From the NCBI GenBank assembly GCA_018267615.1, contig JAFDYD010000011.1:17772-56862 (forward strand): DNA of 39,091 nucleotides, read 5' to 3'. The translations under genes and the position numbers were made by a program. Source of the stretch: Bacteroidota bacterium (lineage in GTDB: Bacteria; Bacteroidota; Bacteroidia; Chitinophagales; Chitinophagaceae). Below, in pieces: positions 26,275-34,622 of this stretch; positions within the stretch are counted from its first letter, which is position 1, and every line of letters starts with the position of its first letter. A model generated the notes under the pieces. It saw only the letters and a program-made list of their open reading frames with translations. It was not told the origin of the DNA and did no database searches.

Positions 26275-26979
26275 ATGAATATCATGACAATTTACGCCAT
26301 TATAACTGGAGACATTGTTTCATCAGGAAAAATAAAACCCGCTGCCCGGCAACAGCTGTTCGAATCAATCAACGATCTGTTGAAAAAAATGAAGAAGAAA
26401 TGGATCCGTGAATACGAAACTTATCGAGGAGATAGCTTGCAGTGTGTTGCAGCATCTCCCAAAGAAGTTTTGAGAGCAGCACTGATTATCCGCTCATTTA
26501 TGAAAGCGTATGCAATTACCTCCTTTAAATCTAAAATGCTACAAAGAAAAAAGAAAAGTATTGCTAAAGGATATTTCACAACTTCCTTTGACATCCGGCT
26601 AGCGATAGGAATTGGCAAAGCAGATTTTATCAACAAAAAAAAAATATCAAGTTCGGATGGAGAAGCATTTAGATTTTCCGGAGGCACACTGGATAAGCTA
26701 AAACATAGCAGCTATAGACTGGCAATTAAAACACCCCATACGGATTTCGACCAGCAAATAGAACCTTCTATACTTTTACTCGACGGCCATATTCAAAAAT
26801 GGACGCAGAACCAAGCCGAGCTCGTTTACTATAAACTTCAAAATAAAAGAGAAGACGAAATCGCAAATTTACTAGGCATAAGCCAGTCCGCCGTAAACCA
26901 AAGAACAAAAACAGCACAATGGTATGCAATTGAGAAATTAATTGACTATTTTGAATCGACGATTCAAAACTGGAAATAA
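26275..26979 (+). CDS. SatD-like protein with nucleotide-cyclase-like motifs and a C-terminal HTH
   Basis: A 234-residue soluble protein. The opening IYAIITGDIVSSGKI matches the SatD family. The pattern D13 in TGDIVSS, D53 in YRGDSLQCVAAS, AALIIRSF and DIRLAIGIG follows the order and spacing seen in class III nucleotide cyclase domains (metal Asp, about 40 residues, second GD, then a strand ending in GIG). Residues 193-215 (EDEIANLLGISQSAVNQR) form a helix-turn-helix like those of sigma region 4 or LuxR-type regulators. The stop shares one base with the next start (TAATG), so the two proteins are coupled. The cyclase resemblance is my inference from motifs; catalytic residues beyond the two Asp are not obvious. 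Three palindromes lie directly upstream. Confidence 0.75.
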   Translation: MNIMTIYAIITGDIVSSGKIKPAARQQLFESINDLLKKMKKKWIREYETYRGDSLQCVAASPKEVLRAALIIRSFMKAYAITSFKSKMLQRKKKSIAKGYFTTSFDIRLAIGIGKADFINKKKISSSDGEAFRFSGGTLDKLKHSSYRLAIKTPHTDFDQQIEPSILLLDGHIQKWTQNQAELVYYKLQNKREDEIANLLGISQSAVNQRTKTAQWYAIEKLIDYFESTIQNWK

Positions 26980-27776
26980 TGATTTCATTCTTTTCATACG
27001 AGGAAGGCAGCATTTTAGTGAGATTACTCATTGCTCACTGCCTGACAGACTTTTTATTGCAACCGGGTCATTGGGTAGAAAGCAAGAGAAAAAATATCTG
27101 GAAATCAAAATACCTGTGGTACCATGGCTTGCTAACGGGCATCGTAGCGTGGTTATTACTCTGGGATTTCAGCGACTGGTGGTTGGTTGTCGTAATTACC
27201 ACTTCACATATTTGCATCGATGGATTGAAAATACAAATCGGGAAAAAAATAAATACAAAAAAGGATCATGAATTGTTGCTGTTCACAATCGATCAACTCC
27301 TGCATATCATTGTCATCGTTTTGCTATGGATGCAATTGATCAATGGGTGGAACAAAATAAATTCATTAATACATCACTATCTTCCTGATTATCGCATATT
27401 GCTCATCCTACTTGGATATGTTATCGTGACAAACCCCGTCGGTTTTTTTATTTATTTCATTACGAAAAGATGGACAAGCGATCTCAATCTTGAAGACAGC
27501 CTGAAAGATGCCGGCCGATGGATAGGAATACTCGAAAGAATTTTAATCATCACATTTATTTTTATCAATCAATATGCAGGAATTGGATTTCTTATCACTG
27601 CGAAATCTTTGCTGCGATTAATCGACCGCCCGGAAAGTATTTTAGGATTTCAAAAACCTTTTAGCGCAAGAAAACACACCGAATATGTATTGATTGGCAC
27701 TTTTCTGAGTTATGCACTCGCCATTATCACCGGTCTTTCCATAAATTGGCTACTGCATTTTAACCCGCAAAAATAA
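26979..27776 (+). CDS. DUF3307 integral membrane protein
   Basis: A 265-residue inner-membrane protein with about seven hydrophobic segments. The DUF3307 signature is near the N-terminus: LLIAHCLTDFLLQPGHWVES, with a conserved His/Asp/Gln set, then a second conserved His region (TSHICIDGLK) and DQLLHI. Its start overlaps the stop of the SatD-like gene by one base. SatD and DUF3307 genes are, to my knowledge, often neighbours, which suggests a two-component unit of a cytosolic regulator and a membrane partner. The stop is 7 bases from the convergent DinB gene end. Function unknown. Confidence 0.82.
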   Translation: MISFFSYEEGSILVRLLIAHCLTDFLLQPGHWVESKRKNIWKSKYLWYHGLLTGIVAWLLLWDFSDWWLVVVITTSHICIDGLKIQIGKKINTKKDHELLLFTIDQLLHIIVIVLLWMQLINGWNKINSLIHHYLPDYRILLILLGYVIVTNPVGFFIYFITKRWTSDLNLEDSLKDAGRWIGILERILIITFIFINQYAGIGFLITAKSLLRLIDRPESILGFQKPFSARKHTEYVLIGTFLSYALAIITGLSINWLLHFNPQK

Positions 27777-27783
27777 ATTCATA

Positions 27784-28281
27784 CTATCTTTCGTCAGCGC
27801 TTGGACCATACATCCCCGGAACCGGTATATTATTTAACCGAAGATACACTGACAATTGTCCGCGATGGTGAATCGTGTGATTGAATACCCAATTGCGTAT
27901 TGCAACGATGCGTGGCACAGTAAAAATAATTTGTTCGCCCCTGCATCCTGACCAGTTTGCCAACAATTGCTCGTCTGTGGCATTTTGCAATGCAGCGTTC
28001 GCCTGGGCTGATATATCTGCAAATTTTTGAAGTAGCTCAGCGCTATCTTTTGCATGATATTTTTCTCGTTGGGTTAAAACCATAAAGTCAAATCGATCGG
28101 CATCCAATATGCGTAGCATCCAGACAGGTATTTCAGCAACATGCGATGATAAACGCTGTATCGTCATCGACTTCTCATGAGGCTTCCACGTAGGGTTGTC
28201 GAACGGCACGCGTTCGAGCATTTTTCTTGTGAGCAACGACTCCTGGTTGTACTCATTCAACATCATTGTATTCAAAGCCAT
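27784..28281 (-). CDS. DinB-family protein
   Basis: A 165-residue helical protein with the three-His metal site of the DinB superfamily: H47 in RLSSHVAEIPVW and H135/H139 in VFNHTIHHRGQLSVYLR. The end IPVPGMYGPSADE is typical of a common Bacteroidota DinB subgroup. No signal peptide. It follows the secreted hydrolase gene by 12 bases on the same strand, so the two are probably co-transcribed. Superfamily members include thiol-dependent transferases and damage-inducible proteins; the reaction here is unknown. Confidence 0.87.
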   Translation of the reverse strand: MALNTMMLNEYNQESLLTRKMLERVPFDNPTWKPHEKSMTIQRLSSHVAEIPVWMLRILDADRFDFMVLTQREKYHAKDSAELLQKFADISAQANAALQNATDEQLLANWSGCRGEQIIFTVPRIVAIRNWVFNHTIHHRGQLSVYLRLNNIPVPGMYGPSADER

Positions 28282-28293
28282 AAAAAATTATTT

Positions 28294-29127
28294 CTATTTA
28301 GATATAAATGCAATCACTTTTTCCGAAAATTCCTTTGTAGCTGAAGCGCTTCCATGATTACCAGGCACTGTTTCATGAATTGCTTTTGGAATAACTTTTA
28401 CCAATTCAAGTGAAGATCCGTTATCCTCGTCTTTATCACCACAAATGATCATTACAGGCTGCTTTATTGCACCTAGTGCCTCCTTGCTCGTGGAAGGCTG
28501 TTCCTTTTGCATACAGGCAAGCGCCTGCTGATCCAGTCCTAATTCCTGTACGCGCTTAACCAGCCCTTCCAATTCCTTCGTCGGTTCCCCACTCAGCGCT
28601 TTGTAAAACATAACGCGCCTGGGCCATTCCGGGTTGGTAAAATCAATCCCGATGCCTCCCATAACGGCCTTGGATATGCGCTTATCGAATACAAGCAACC
28701 TGGCCGTAATTATCGAGCCACGCGAATAACCCACTACGTTATATTGATTAATTGCAAGCATTTGCATAAGTCCCATGATATCCTTTGCCTCCGCATCGTT
28801 GGCATAGGCAGCGGGATCGTGCGGCTTATCCGATTTTCCATTTCCACGCAAATCAAGCGTGATAACTTTGAATCCTGATTTTAACAGATCATCATACAAT
28901 GCGGTTTTTTTCCATGATTCCCCGTTTACTACAAATCCGTGAACCAGCAGAACAGGCGCCCCACTTCCCTTCACTTCATAATATATCTTTGTTCCATCAA
29001 AGGATTTAAAAAATCCGGAACTATCGTTACCGGGATCATAAGACCGCGCAATCGTAGAACGCGAGATCAAAGAAAAAATCCCTACCATTAAAACACATCG
29101 AAAGAAGTATTCAAATTTTATTTTCAT
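28294..29127 (-). CDS. secreted alpha/beta hydrolase
   Basis: A 277-residue hydrolase with an N-terminal signal peptide (about 1-27, ending STIARS). The oxyanion region is LLVHGFVVNGESW, a strand LDLRGNGKSDKP follows, the nucleophile elbow is VGYSRGS with Ser135, and the late motifs IICGDKDEDN and PGNHGSAS supply the Asp and His. The elbow has Arg where Gly or Met is more common. Relatives include esterases, lipases and C-C hydrolases; substrate unknown. It heads a two-gene minus-strand unit with the DinB gene. Confidence 0.85.
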   Translation of the reverse strand: MKIKFEYFFRCVLMVGIFSLISRSTIARSYDPGNDSSGFFKSFDGTKIYYEVKGSGAPVLLVHGFVVNGESWKKTALYDDLLKSGFKVITLDLRGNGKSDKPHDPAAYANDAEAKDIMGLMQMLAINQYNVVGYSRGSIITARLLVFDKRISKAVMGGIGIDFTNPEWPRRVMFYKALSGEPTKELEGLVKRVQELGLDQQALACMQKEQPSTSKEALGAIKQPVMIICGDKDEDNGSSLELVKVIPKAIHETVPGNHGSASATKEFSEKVIAFISK

Positions 29128-29235
29128 AACCGGGTTTTCGTTTCTTCTTCAATCTAAAAAAGTAGTCGAGGATTAGTTTTAGTTTTGAAAGTAACCAAAA
29201 GTTACGATCTTGACAAAAGTTTGACCTGATTCAAT
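29128..29235. promoter_or_regulatory. divergent promoter region
   Basis: 108 bases between the starts of the secreted hydrolase and the secreted unknown. It must hold promoters for both. No motif is assigned. Confidence 0.35.
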
Positions 29236-29871
29236 ATGAAAAAATACCTCATCCTATTTTTCCTGATGAACGCTTATCATCTTTTAAATGCGCAACAATC
29301 GCCGGATAATATTTCGGGCACTTATTTTTTGCAAGGGGTGATGGAGACTGCAAGCGTACTGGAACTCAAACCCGATTCCAGTTTCGATTTTTTTTATTCT
29401 TATGGTGCCGTCGACAGATATGGCACAGGAAAATGGAGCATGCATGACAACGAAATTATTTTGAACAGCAGGAAAAGACCCGCCATCGATTTCAAAATGA
29501 TCGAAAGCAAAATAACTTCTGACAGCGTTGTTGCCATTCAAATCATAGAAAAAAATAAAATGCTGCTTTCATATGTTCAATGTGTAATCAGCACCTCATC
29601 GGGCGAGTACGAAATTTCGACAAACTCAGATGGCGTGGCCACGTTTCCCAGGCAATCTCTCACCAAAATTTCACTACTATTTCGTTTATGTCCCGATAGG
29701 TATTCTACATTTAATATTACCAATACCAACAACAATTTTTTTCAATTTGGATTTGAACCCTGGATCGCGGAGATTTTTTTTGATCACCTAAAATTAATAT
29801 CGCAGCACAAAAGTCTTACCGGCTCTCACCCACTATTGAAAGGTGAAAATTTTAAATATTCGAAAGAATAA
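29236..29871 (+). CDS. secreted protein of unknown function, lipocalin-like N-terminal pattern
   Basis: A signal peptide at about 1-19 (MKKYLILFFLMNAYHLLNAQ) is followed by a beta-rich region with the pattern SGTYFLQGVMETASVLELK, SSFDFFYSYGAVDRYGTGKW and EIILNS. This pattern, a strand then a Gly-Trp turn and a further strand, is seen in lipocalin-like domains of Bacteroidota. The second half (about 120-211) has no pattern I recognise and ends in a helical, polar stretch. It stands alone between a divergent hydrolase and the oxidoreductase pair. Confidence 0.65.
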   Translation: MKKYLILFFLMNAYHLLNAQQSPDNISGTYFLQGVMETASVLELKPDSSFDFFYSYGAVDRYGTGKWSMHDNEIILNSRKRPAIDFKMIESKITSDSVVAIQIIEKNKMLLSYVQCVISTSSGEYEISTNSDGVATFPRQSLTKISLLFRLCPDRYSTFNITNTNNNFFQFGFEPWIAEIFFDHLKLISQHKSLTGSHPLLKGENFKYSKE

Positions 29872-29996
29872 AACCTGCACGATTAACCTTTCCTCATTTT
29901 TTCCAACCAGTATCCAGCCTCTTAAAAAATATTTTGCTCTTTACTCATCAAAACCTTTAAATTTAACTTTCATTCCTTACAATTTATTTTTTGTTT

Positions 29997-31736
29997 ATGG
30001 GAGATCTTCAAATTAAGAAACAGCCAAAAAATTATGATGCAGTGATTGTTGGTTCCGGAGCGGGTGGCGGTATGGCCGCGTATGTACTCGCGAACGCAGG
30101 TCTGAAAGTTTGTCTTTTAGAAGCAGGGCCTATGTTTGATCCGAAAAAAGATTCAAATCAATTAAAAAATCCATGGGAATCACCAAGAAGAGGTGCCAGT
30201 ACAAAATTTCGCCCATTTGGTGATTTTGACGGATGTTATTGGGGTTGGGAAATTGACGGAGAACCTTATACACAAAAAGGCGATTCGAAATGGGAATGGT
30301 GGCGCGCCCGTATGCTCGGTGGAAGAACCAATCATTGGGGAAGAATTTCTCTGCGCTTTGGTCCTAAAGATTTCAAAAGAAAAAGCATAGACGGATTGGG
30401 CGACGACTGGCCGATCGGCTATGAAGATATCAAACCCTATTATGATGAAATAGATAAACTATTGGGAGTATTTGGAACGAATGAAGGTCTCGAAAATGAT
30501 CCGGATGGTTTTTTTCTTCCTCCGCCAAAACCAAGGCTTCATGAATTATTTATCAAAAAAGCTGCCACTAGTGTAGGCGTGCCCGTTATACCTTCCCGCT
30601 TGTCCATTCTCACAAAACAAATCAACAAAGAACGCGGACAATGTTTTTATTGCAGCCAATGCGGAAGAAGTTGTAAAGTATATGGAGATTTTTCTTCATC
30701 ATCCTGTCTTGTTATTCCGGCGTTGAAAACAGGAAACGTAGATTTAGTAACCAACGCAATGGCTCGTGAAGTATTGACAAATAAGGAAGGACTTGCAACC
30801 GGTATTTCTTACGTGAACAAAGATGATATGCAGGAGTACCAGGTTACAGGAAGAACGGTAATTCTTGCAGCAAGCACATGTGAAACTGCAAGACTATTGC
30901 TCAACTCTAAATCACAACGGCATCCAAACGGATTGGCAAATAGCAGCAATGTTGTTGGCAAATATCTTCACGATTCAACCGGCGCAGATATGGCTGGCAT
31001 TGTTCCTGATTTATTTGATCGTAAAAGATATAATGAAGATGGCGTAGGCGGAATGCATGTTTATTCACCATGGTGGCTCGATAATAAAAAATTAGATTTT
31101 CCGCGAGGATATCATATTGAATATGGCGGCGGTTTCGGAATGCCTATGTATGGATTCAATTGGGGAATAGAACGGCTCAACGGTCAGTTCAAAGTGAAAG
31201 GCAAACAAAAAGAAGCTGGCGGTTATGGCGCTTCCCTAAAAGAAGACTATCGTTATTTCTTTGGTGCGCATGTTGGCATGGCGGGCAGAGGTGAAGCAAT
31301 TGCGAGAGAAGATAGTTATTGCGAAATAGATCCCGGTGTAGTCGACAAATATGGAATACCTGTATTACGCTTTCATACCAACTATACGGACTATGAAATC
31401 AAGCAGGCAAAACATATGATGGAAACATTTTCCGAAATTCTCCATTCGATGAAGGCCGTTATTACATTTGGAGCGGAGAATGGCCCTCATAATAACTATG
31501 GATTGCATAACCCGGGCAATATCATTCACGAAGCCGGAACAGTAAGAATGGGGAACGATCCCAAAAAAGCACCATTGAACAAATGGTGCCAGGCACATGA
31601 TTGTAAAAATTTATTCTGTGTTGATGGAAGCCCATTCGTATCACAGGCTGATAAAAATATTACCTGGACAATATTGGCTCTATCGATGAGAACGAGCTAT
31701 CATATCGTTGATGAATTAAAAAAACAAAATATCTAA
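29997..31736 (+). CDS. GMC-family oxidoreductase, gluconate 2-dehydrogenase large-subunit type
   Basis: FAD-dependent dehydrogenase of sugars or sugar acids, 579 residues. The start ATG at 29997 is preferred over TTG at 29991. The FAD-binding loop is VIVGSGAGGGMAA (17-28), with LLEAGP and LGGRTNHWGR as further FAD contacts. The C-terminal GMC motifs HEAGTVRMG and FCVDGSPF plus KNITWTILALS carry the catalytic His and Asn. A four-Cys cluster C216-x2-C219-x2-C222-x3-C226 lies in the middle, as in the gluconate dehydrogenase branch, and may bind an iron-sulfur centre. No signal peptide is seen. It is followed after 18 bases by a subunit-3-like Tat protein, so export as a complex on that partner's signal is likely. 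No cytochrome subunit lies in the window. Confidence 0.9.
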   Translation: MGDLQIKKQPKNYDAVIVGSGAGGGMAAYVLANAGLKVCLLEAGPMFDPKKDSNQLKNPWESPRRGASTKFRPFGDFDGCYWGWEIDGEPYTQKGDSKWEWWRARMLGGRTNHWGRISLRFGPKDFKRKSIDGLGDDWPIGYEDIKPYYDEIDKLLGVFGTNEGLENDPDGFFLPPPKPRLHELFIKKAATSVGVPVIPSRLSILTKQINKERGQCFYCSQCGRSCKVYGDFSSSSCLVIPALKTGNVDLVTNAMAREVLTNKEGLATGISYVNKDDMQEYQVTGRTVILAASTCETARLLLNSKSQRHPNGLANSSNVVGKYLHDSTGADMAGIVPDLFDRKRYNEDGVGGMHVYSPWWLDNKKLDFPRGYHIEYGGGFGMPMYGFNWGIERLNGQFKVKGKQKEAGGYGASLKEDYRYFFGAHVGMAGRGEAIAREDSYCEIDPGVVDKYGIPVLRFHTNYTDYEIKQAKHMMETFSEILHSMKAVITFGAENGPHNNYGLHNPGNIIHEAGTVRMGNDPKKAPLNKWCQAHDCKNLFCVDGSPFVSQADKNITWTILALSMRTSYHIVDELKKQNI

Positions 31737-31754
31737 TTACTATAAATAACTATT

Positions 31755-32414
31755 ATGGACAGACGAAAATCGATCAAAGCGCTTCTTGTTGGCGGCGTTT
31801 CAGCAGGAGTAATCGTCGAAGCGTGTAATACGTCGGATAAAAAAACCGAGACCGCGGATAAAAAACCTGCGGAAGCAAAAACCAGTGATATAAATCGCAT
31901 GGTTGAAGAGCAGGAATATGAAAAATCGCTGCTGGCAGAGAAATTTTTTACCGATGCAGAAATGGCGACGATCACAATACTCGCAGATATTATCATTCCA
32001 AAAGATGATGTCAGTGGCAGCGCATCAGACGCTAAAGTGCCTGACTTCATTGAATTTATTGTGAAAGATATGCCGGAGCATAAAACGCCCATGCGTGGCG
32101 GACTTCGCTGGCTCGATGTCCAATGTCTTAATCGTTTCGAAAAACCTTTTAAGGATTGTTCACATGAGCAGCAAATGCAAATGGTAGACGAAATTGCATG
32201 GCCAAAAAAAGCAAAGCCGGAAATGCAGCAGGGTGTTGCCTTCTTTAACCTAATGCGCGATTTAACTGCATCTGGATTTTACACAACTGAGATGGGAGTG
32301 AAAGATATCGGATACATCGGTAATACAGTGAATCAATGGAACGGTGTACCTCCCGATGTTTTGAAACAATACAATATGGCTTATACCGAGAAAGAGTTGA
32401 AAGAATGCGTGTGA
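31755..32414 (+). CDS. gluconate 2-dehydrogenase subunit 3 family protein, Tat signal
   Basis: A 219-residue small subunit starting MDRRKSIKALLVGGVSAG, a Tat-type signal (twin Arg 3-4), followed by VEAC with Cys24 as a possible lipid attachment site. The domain proper (about 50-215) has FFTDAEMATITILADIIIPK and later GGLRWLDVQC, typical of subunit 3. In known enzymes it partners the FAD subunit, and its Tat signal can carry the folded cofactor-bearing partner across the membrane. The 18-base gap to the GMC gene supports that pairing. Confidence 0.88.
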   Translation: MDRRKSIKALLVGGVSAGVIVEACNTSDKKTETADKKPAEAKTSDINRMVEEQEYEKSLLAEKFFTDAEMATITILADIIIPKDDVSGSASDAKVPDFIEFIVKDMPEHKTPMRGGLRWLDVQCLNRFEKPFKDCSHEQQMQMVDEIAWPKKAKPEMQQGVAFFNLMRDLTASGFYTTEMGVKDIGYIGNTVNQWNGVPPDVLKQYNMAYTEKELKECV

Positions 32415-32429
32415 GCTTCTAAGAAATAA

Positions 32430-32489
32430 AATGTCCTACACTATAAGCGCCAGAAAAAATTATCTGCAGCACTCACGGTGTAGGACATT
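32430..32489. terminator. inverted repeat after the oxidoreductase pair
   Basis: Perfect 12-bp arms AATGTCCTACAC (32430-32441) and GTGTAGGACATT (32478-32489) around 36 nt that pair only partly. It starts 16 bases after the subunit-3 stop, between convergent frames. No T-run follows, so terminator function is a guess; it may be an eroded member of the hairpin group. Confidence 0.5.
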
Positions 32490-32502
32490 CGCTTTTATTG
32501 GA

Positions 32503-32781
32503 TCAATTATCTATCTGGTCGATATAATATCCTTCTTCACTTAACACAAAACTATTGGGCACAAACGAAAGCAATGATTGCTTGATCATCGAAGCCGCTT
32601 CTTTTAAATAACTCTGACCAATTTCGGGTGTACGCATAGCAAATTGCCAACTTTGAATCTTCAGAAATGCTACTTTACTTTCCTGGATGATCTGATTATC
32701 TCTTTGACGAAATATTTCAGCCAAACGGTCCTGCTGGTTTTGGATATTGGGGAGCATAGGGATTGAATATTGGTTTTTCAA
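32503..32781 (-). CDS. small hypothetical protein
   Basis: A 92-residue frame beginning MKNQYSIPMLPNIQNQQDRL with amphipathic helical stretches (LAEIFRQRDNQIIQE, YLKEAASMIKQSLLSF) and a polar end YYIDQIDN. No signal peptide, membrane segment or known domain. Its support is a clean ATG, a plausible amino-acid composition and the lack of any competing gene in this space. It could be chance. Confidence 0.4.
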   Translation of the reverse strand: MKNQYSIPMLPNIQNQQDRLAEIFRQRDNQIIQESKVAFLKIQSWQFAMRTPEIGQSYLKEAASMIKQSLLSFVPNSFVLSEEGYYIDQIDN

Positions 32782-32962
32782 AAGGTATTCAGTTAGAAAC
32801 GGTGAAATAATTTCAAAATTGTGTGATTTTCTAAAAAATCGCAGGCTTTGATCAAGTCAATGCCCCTGATTTTCTCGATAATTGAATTAATTTGAATATT
32901 AAATGGCTTTTTACCAGCCGGCCTTCATCCAAAGTTTACCATTAACCCCAATTGTATTCTAT

Positions 32963-33370
32963 ATGAAACTCATTGCATATTTGAATTTCAATGGTCAGTG
33001 CGAAGAGGCGTTGAATTTTTATAGGGCCTGCTTTCGCGGAACAATTTTGCAATTCTCGCGTATGGGCGATAGTCCCATGCCCGTTCCTGACACCCACAAA
33101 AACAAAATCATGCATGCGCGTTTGAAATTCGGCGAAAATATTATTTATATGTCCGATACATTGGCGGGAAATGAAACTACTGTTGGAAATAATATTAGTC
33201 TCTCACTTGAAATAAATCCACCAGGAAAAATGAAGGATCTGTTTGCGAGACTTTCTGAAGGCGGAAAAATTATTATGCCGCTGCAAGACACTTTCTGGAA
33301 TGCACGATTCGGTCAATTCATTGACAAGTTTGGAATTGAATGGATGATGAATTGCGACTTGAAAAAATAA
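32963..33370 (+). CDS. VOC-family protein, PhnB-like
   Basis: A 135-residue vicinal-oxygen-chelate protein; the ATG at 32963 (MKLIAYLNFNGQCEEALNFY) is preferred to the upstream in-frame ATG at 32903. The two beta-alpha-beta-beta-beta modules are visible: AYLNFNGQCEEALNFYRACF, then HARLKFGENIIYMSD; and SLSLEINPPGKMKDLFARL, then FGQFIDKFGIEWMMNC. The end FIDKFGIEWMMN is diagnostic for the PhnB/YjdN group, whose biochemical role is mostly unclear. The stop is 12 bases from the convergent transporter end. Confidence 0.9.
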   Translation: MKLIAYLNFNGQCEEALNFYRACFRGTILQFSRMGDSPMPVPDTHKNKIMHARLKFGENIIYMSDTLAGNETTVGNNISLSLEINPPGKMKDLFARLSEGGKIIMPLQDTFWNARFGQFIDKFGIEWMMNCDLKK

Positions 33371-33382
33371 AAATAGAGTTGT

Positions 33383-34585
33383 TTAACTATGATTTTTTAG
33401 CAGCCTCACGCAAAAAGCTGTCACAATACATAGACTGCCGACTATCCACCATAAAATACGAAAGCCAAGATGTTGCACGATCTGTGCGCCACCTGATGGG
33501 CCTATCACCTGTGCACTTGACCATGCTATGGTGTACAAACCTGCATACTGTCCCCTATTGCTTGCAGTGGTTCTTGATATCCAAAACGAATTCATGAAAG
33601 GCATGGACAGCATTTCTCCAAAGGTTACCAATATCATACAAAAAACCGCAGCCAACGCAGAGGCCGGAAAAATATTGAGGAGCAAAAAAGATAACCCGGT
33701 CAGCAAAAAACCATCACGTATAAAAAGAACATTCTGTCTTTTTCCCTCGAGCTTAAAAATCAATACCATTTCAAAAACGGTAATAATAACTCCGTTGAGC
33801 GCCATTAATAGTCCTATAAAAAATTCTTTGATATGCAATGATTGCTTGTAGTACACAGGAAGCGTTGTAAACAGTTGATAAAAACAAATCGCGAATAAAA
33901 TAGTAATGCCGGTGAACATGAGATAACCCTTATCCTTGAGCGCCGATATCGATTCTGTTGAGGCAATTTCTTTTTTCACAGGACCACCGCGATCATTTAC
34001 AGGAGTCAGAAAATATTTCAATAACAACGCGGCAGCTATGTTTGTCAACCCATCTGTCCAAAATAAAAGATGATAATTAATCGAAGCGAGTATTCCACCC
34101 AAAGCCCCACCCACTGCCCAACCCAGGTTAATTGCAAGCCTGTTTAATGAATATGATCTTGTCCGGTTTTCTTCCTTACTGTAATGCGCAATCGCAGTTG
34201 AATTTGCCGGACGAAATGCATCATTGACCATACTTAATAAAAAAGTAATGACACAAATCATTGGATAACTTTTTACCATTCCAAGTACAACAAATAATAC
34301 GCCTCCTCCGATCAAAGCAGTGAGTTGCACGGGATGAAATCCAAATTTGTCAGTTAATTTCCCTCCGATAAAGCCTCCACAGACTGCGCCGGCTCCGAAT
34401 ATTCCCATTACGATGCCAGCCTGGCCAATGGAATAACCCATCGAAGGTTGCGTAAGATAAATGGTCATAAAAGGAATCACCATGGTGCCGCTTCTGTTAA
34501 CCAGCATTACAATCGACAATAACCAGGTGGAGCGAGAGAGTCCGCTATATGCGTTTCTGTATAATGAAAACGTACGTGATAACAT
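33383..34585 (-). CDS. MFS transporter
   Basis: A 400-residue major facilitator protein with about 12 hydrophobic segments. The loop after helix 2 reads GGKLTDKFGFHPVQ, a version of the MFS motif A (GxLxDrxGrkp). RTRSYSLNRLAINLGWAVGG around helices 4-5 resembles drug-efflux members. The substrate is unknown; multidrug or metabolite efflux is most likely. The start is 38 bases downstream of the S10 peptidase stop on the same strand, so the two may share a transcript. Confidence 0.88.
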   Translation of the reverse strand: MLSRTFSLYRNAYSGLSRSTWLLSIVMLVNRSGTMVIPFMTIYLTQPSMGYSIGQAGIVMGIFGAGAVCGGFIGGKLTDKFGFHPVQLTALIGGGVLFVVLGMVKSYPMICVITFLLSMVNDAFRPANSTAIAHYSKEENRTRSYSLNRLAINLGWAVGGALGGILASINYHLLFWTDGLTNIAAALLLKYFLTPVNDRGGPVKKEIASTESISALKDKGYLMFTGITILFAICFYQLFTTLPVYYKQSLHIKEFFIGLLMALNGVIITVFEMVLIFKLEGKRQNVLFIRDGFLLTGLSFLLLNIFPASALAAVFCMILVTFGEMLSMPFMNSFWISRTTASNRGQYAGLYTIAWSSAQVIGPSGGAQIVQHLGFRILWWIVGSLCIVTAFCVRLLKNHS

Positions 34586-34622
34586 AAATAAAATCCTTCA
34601 GCGATCAGCAACTAAATAAATA

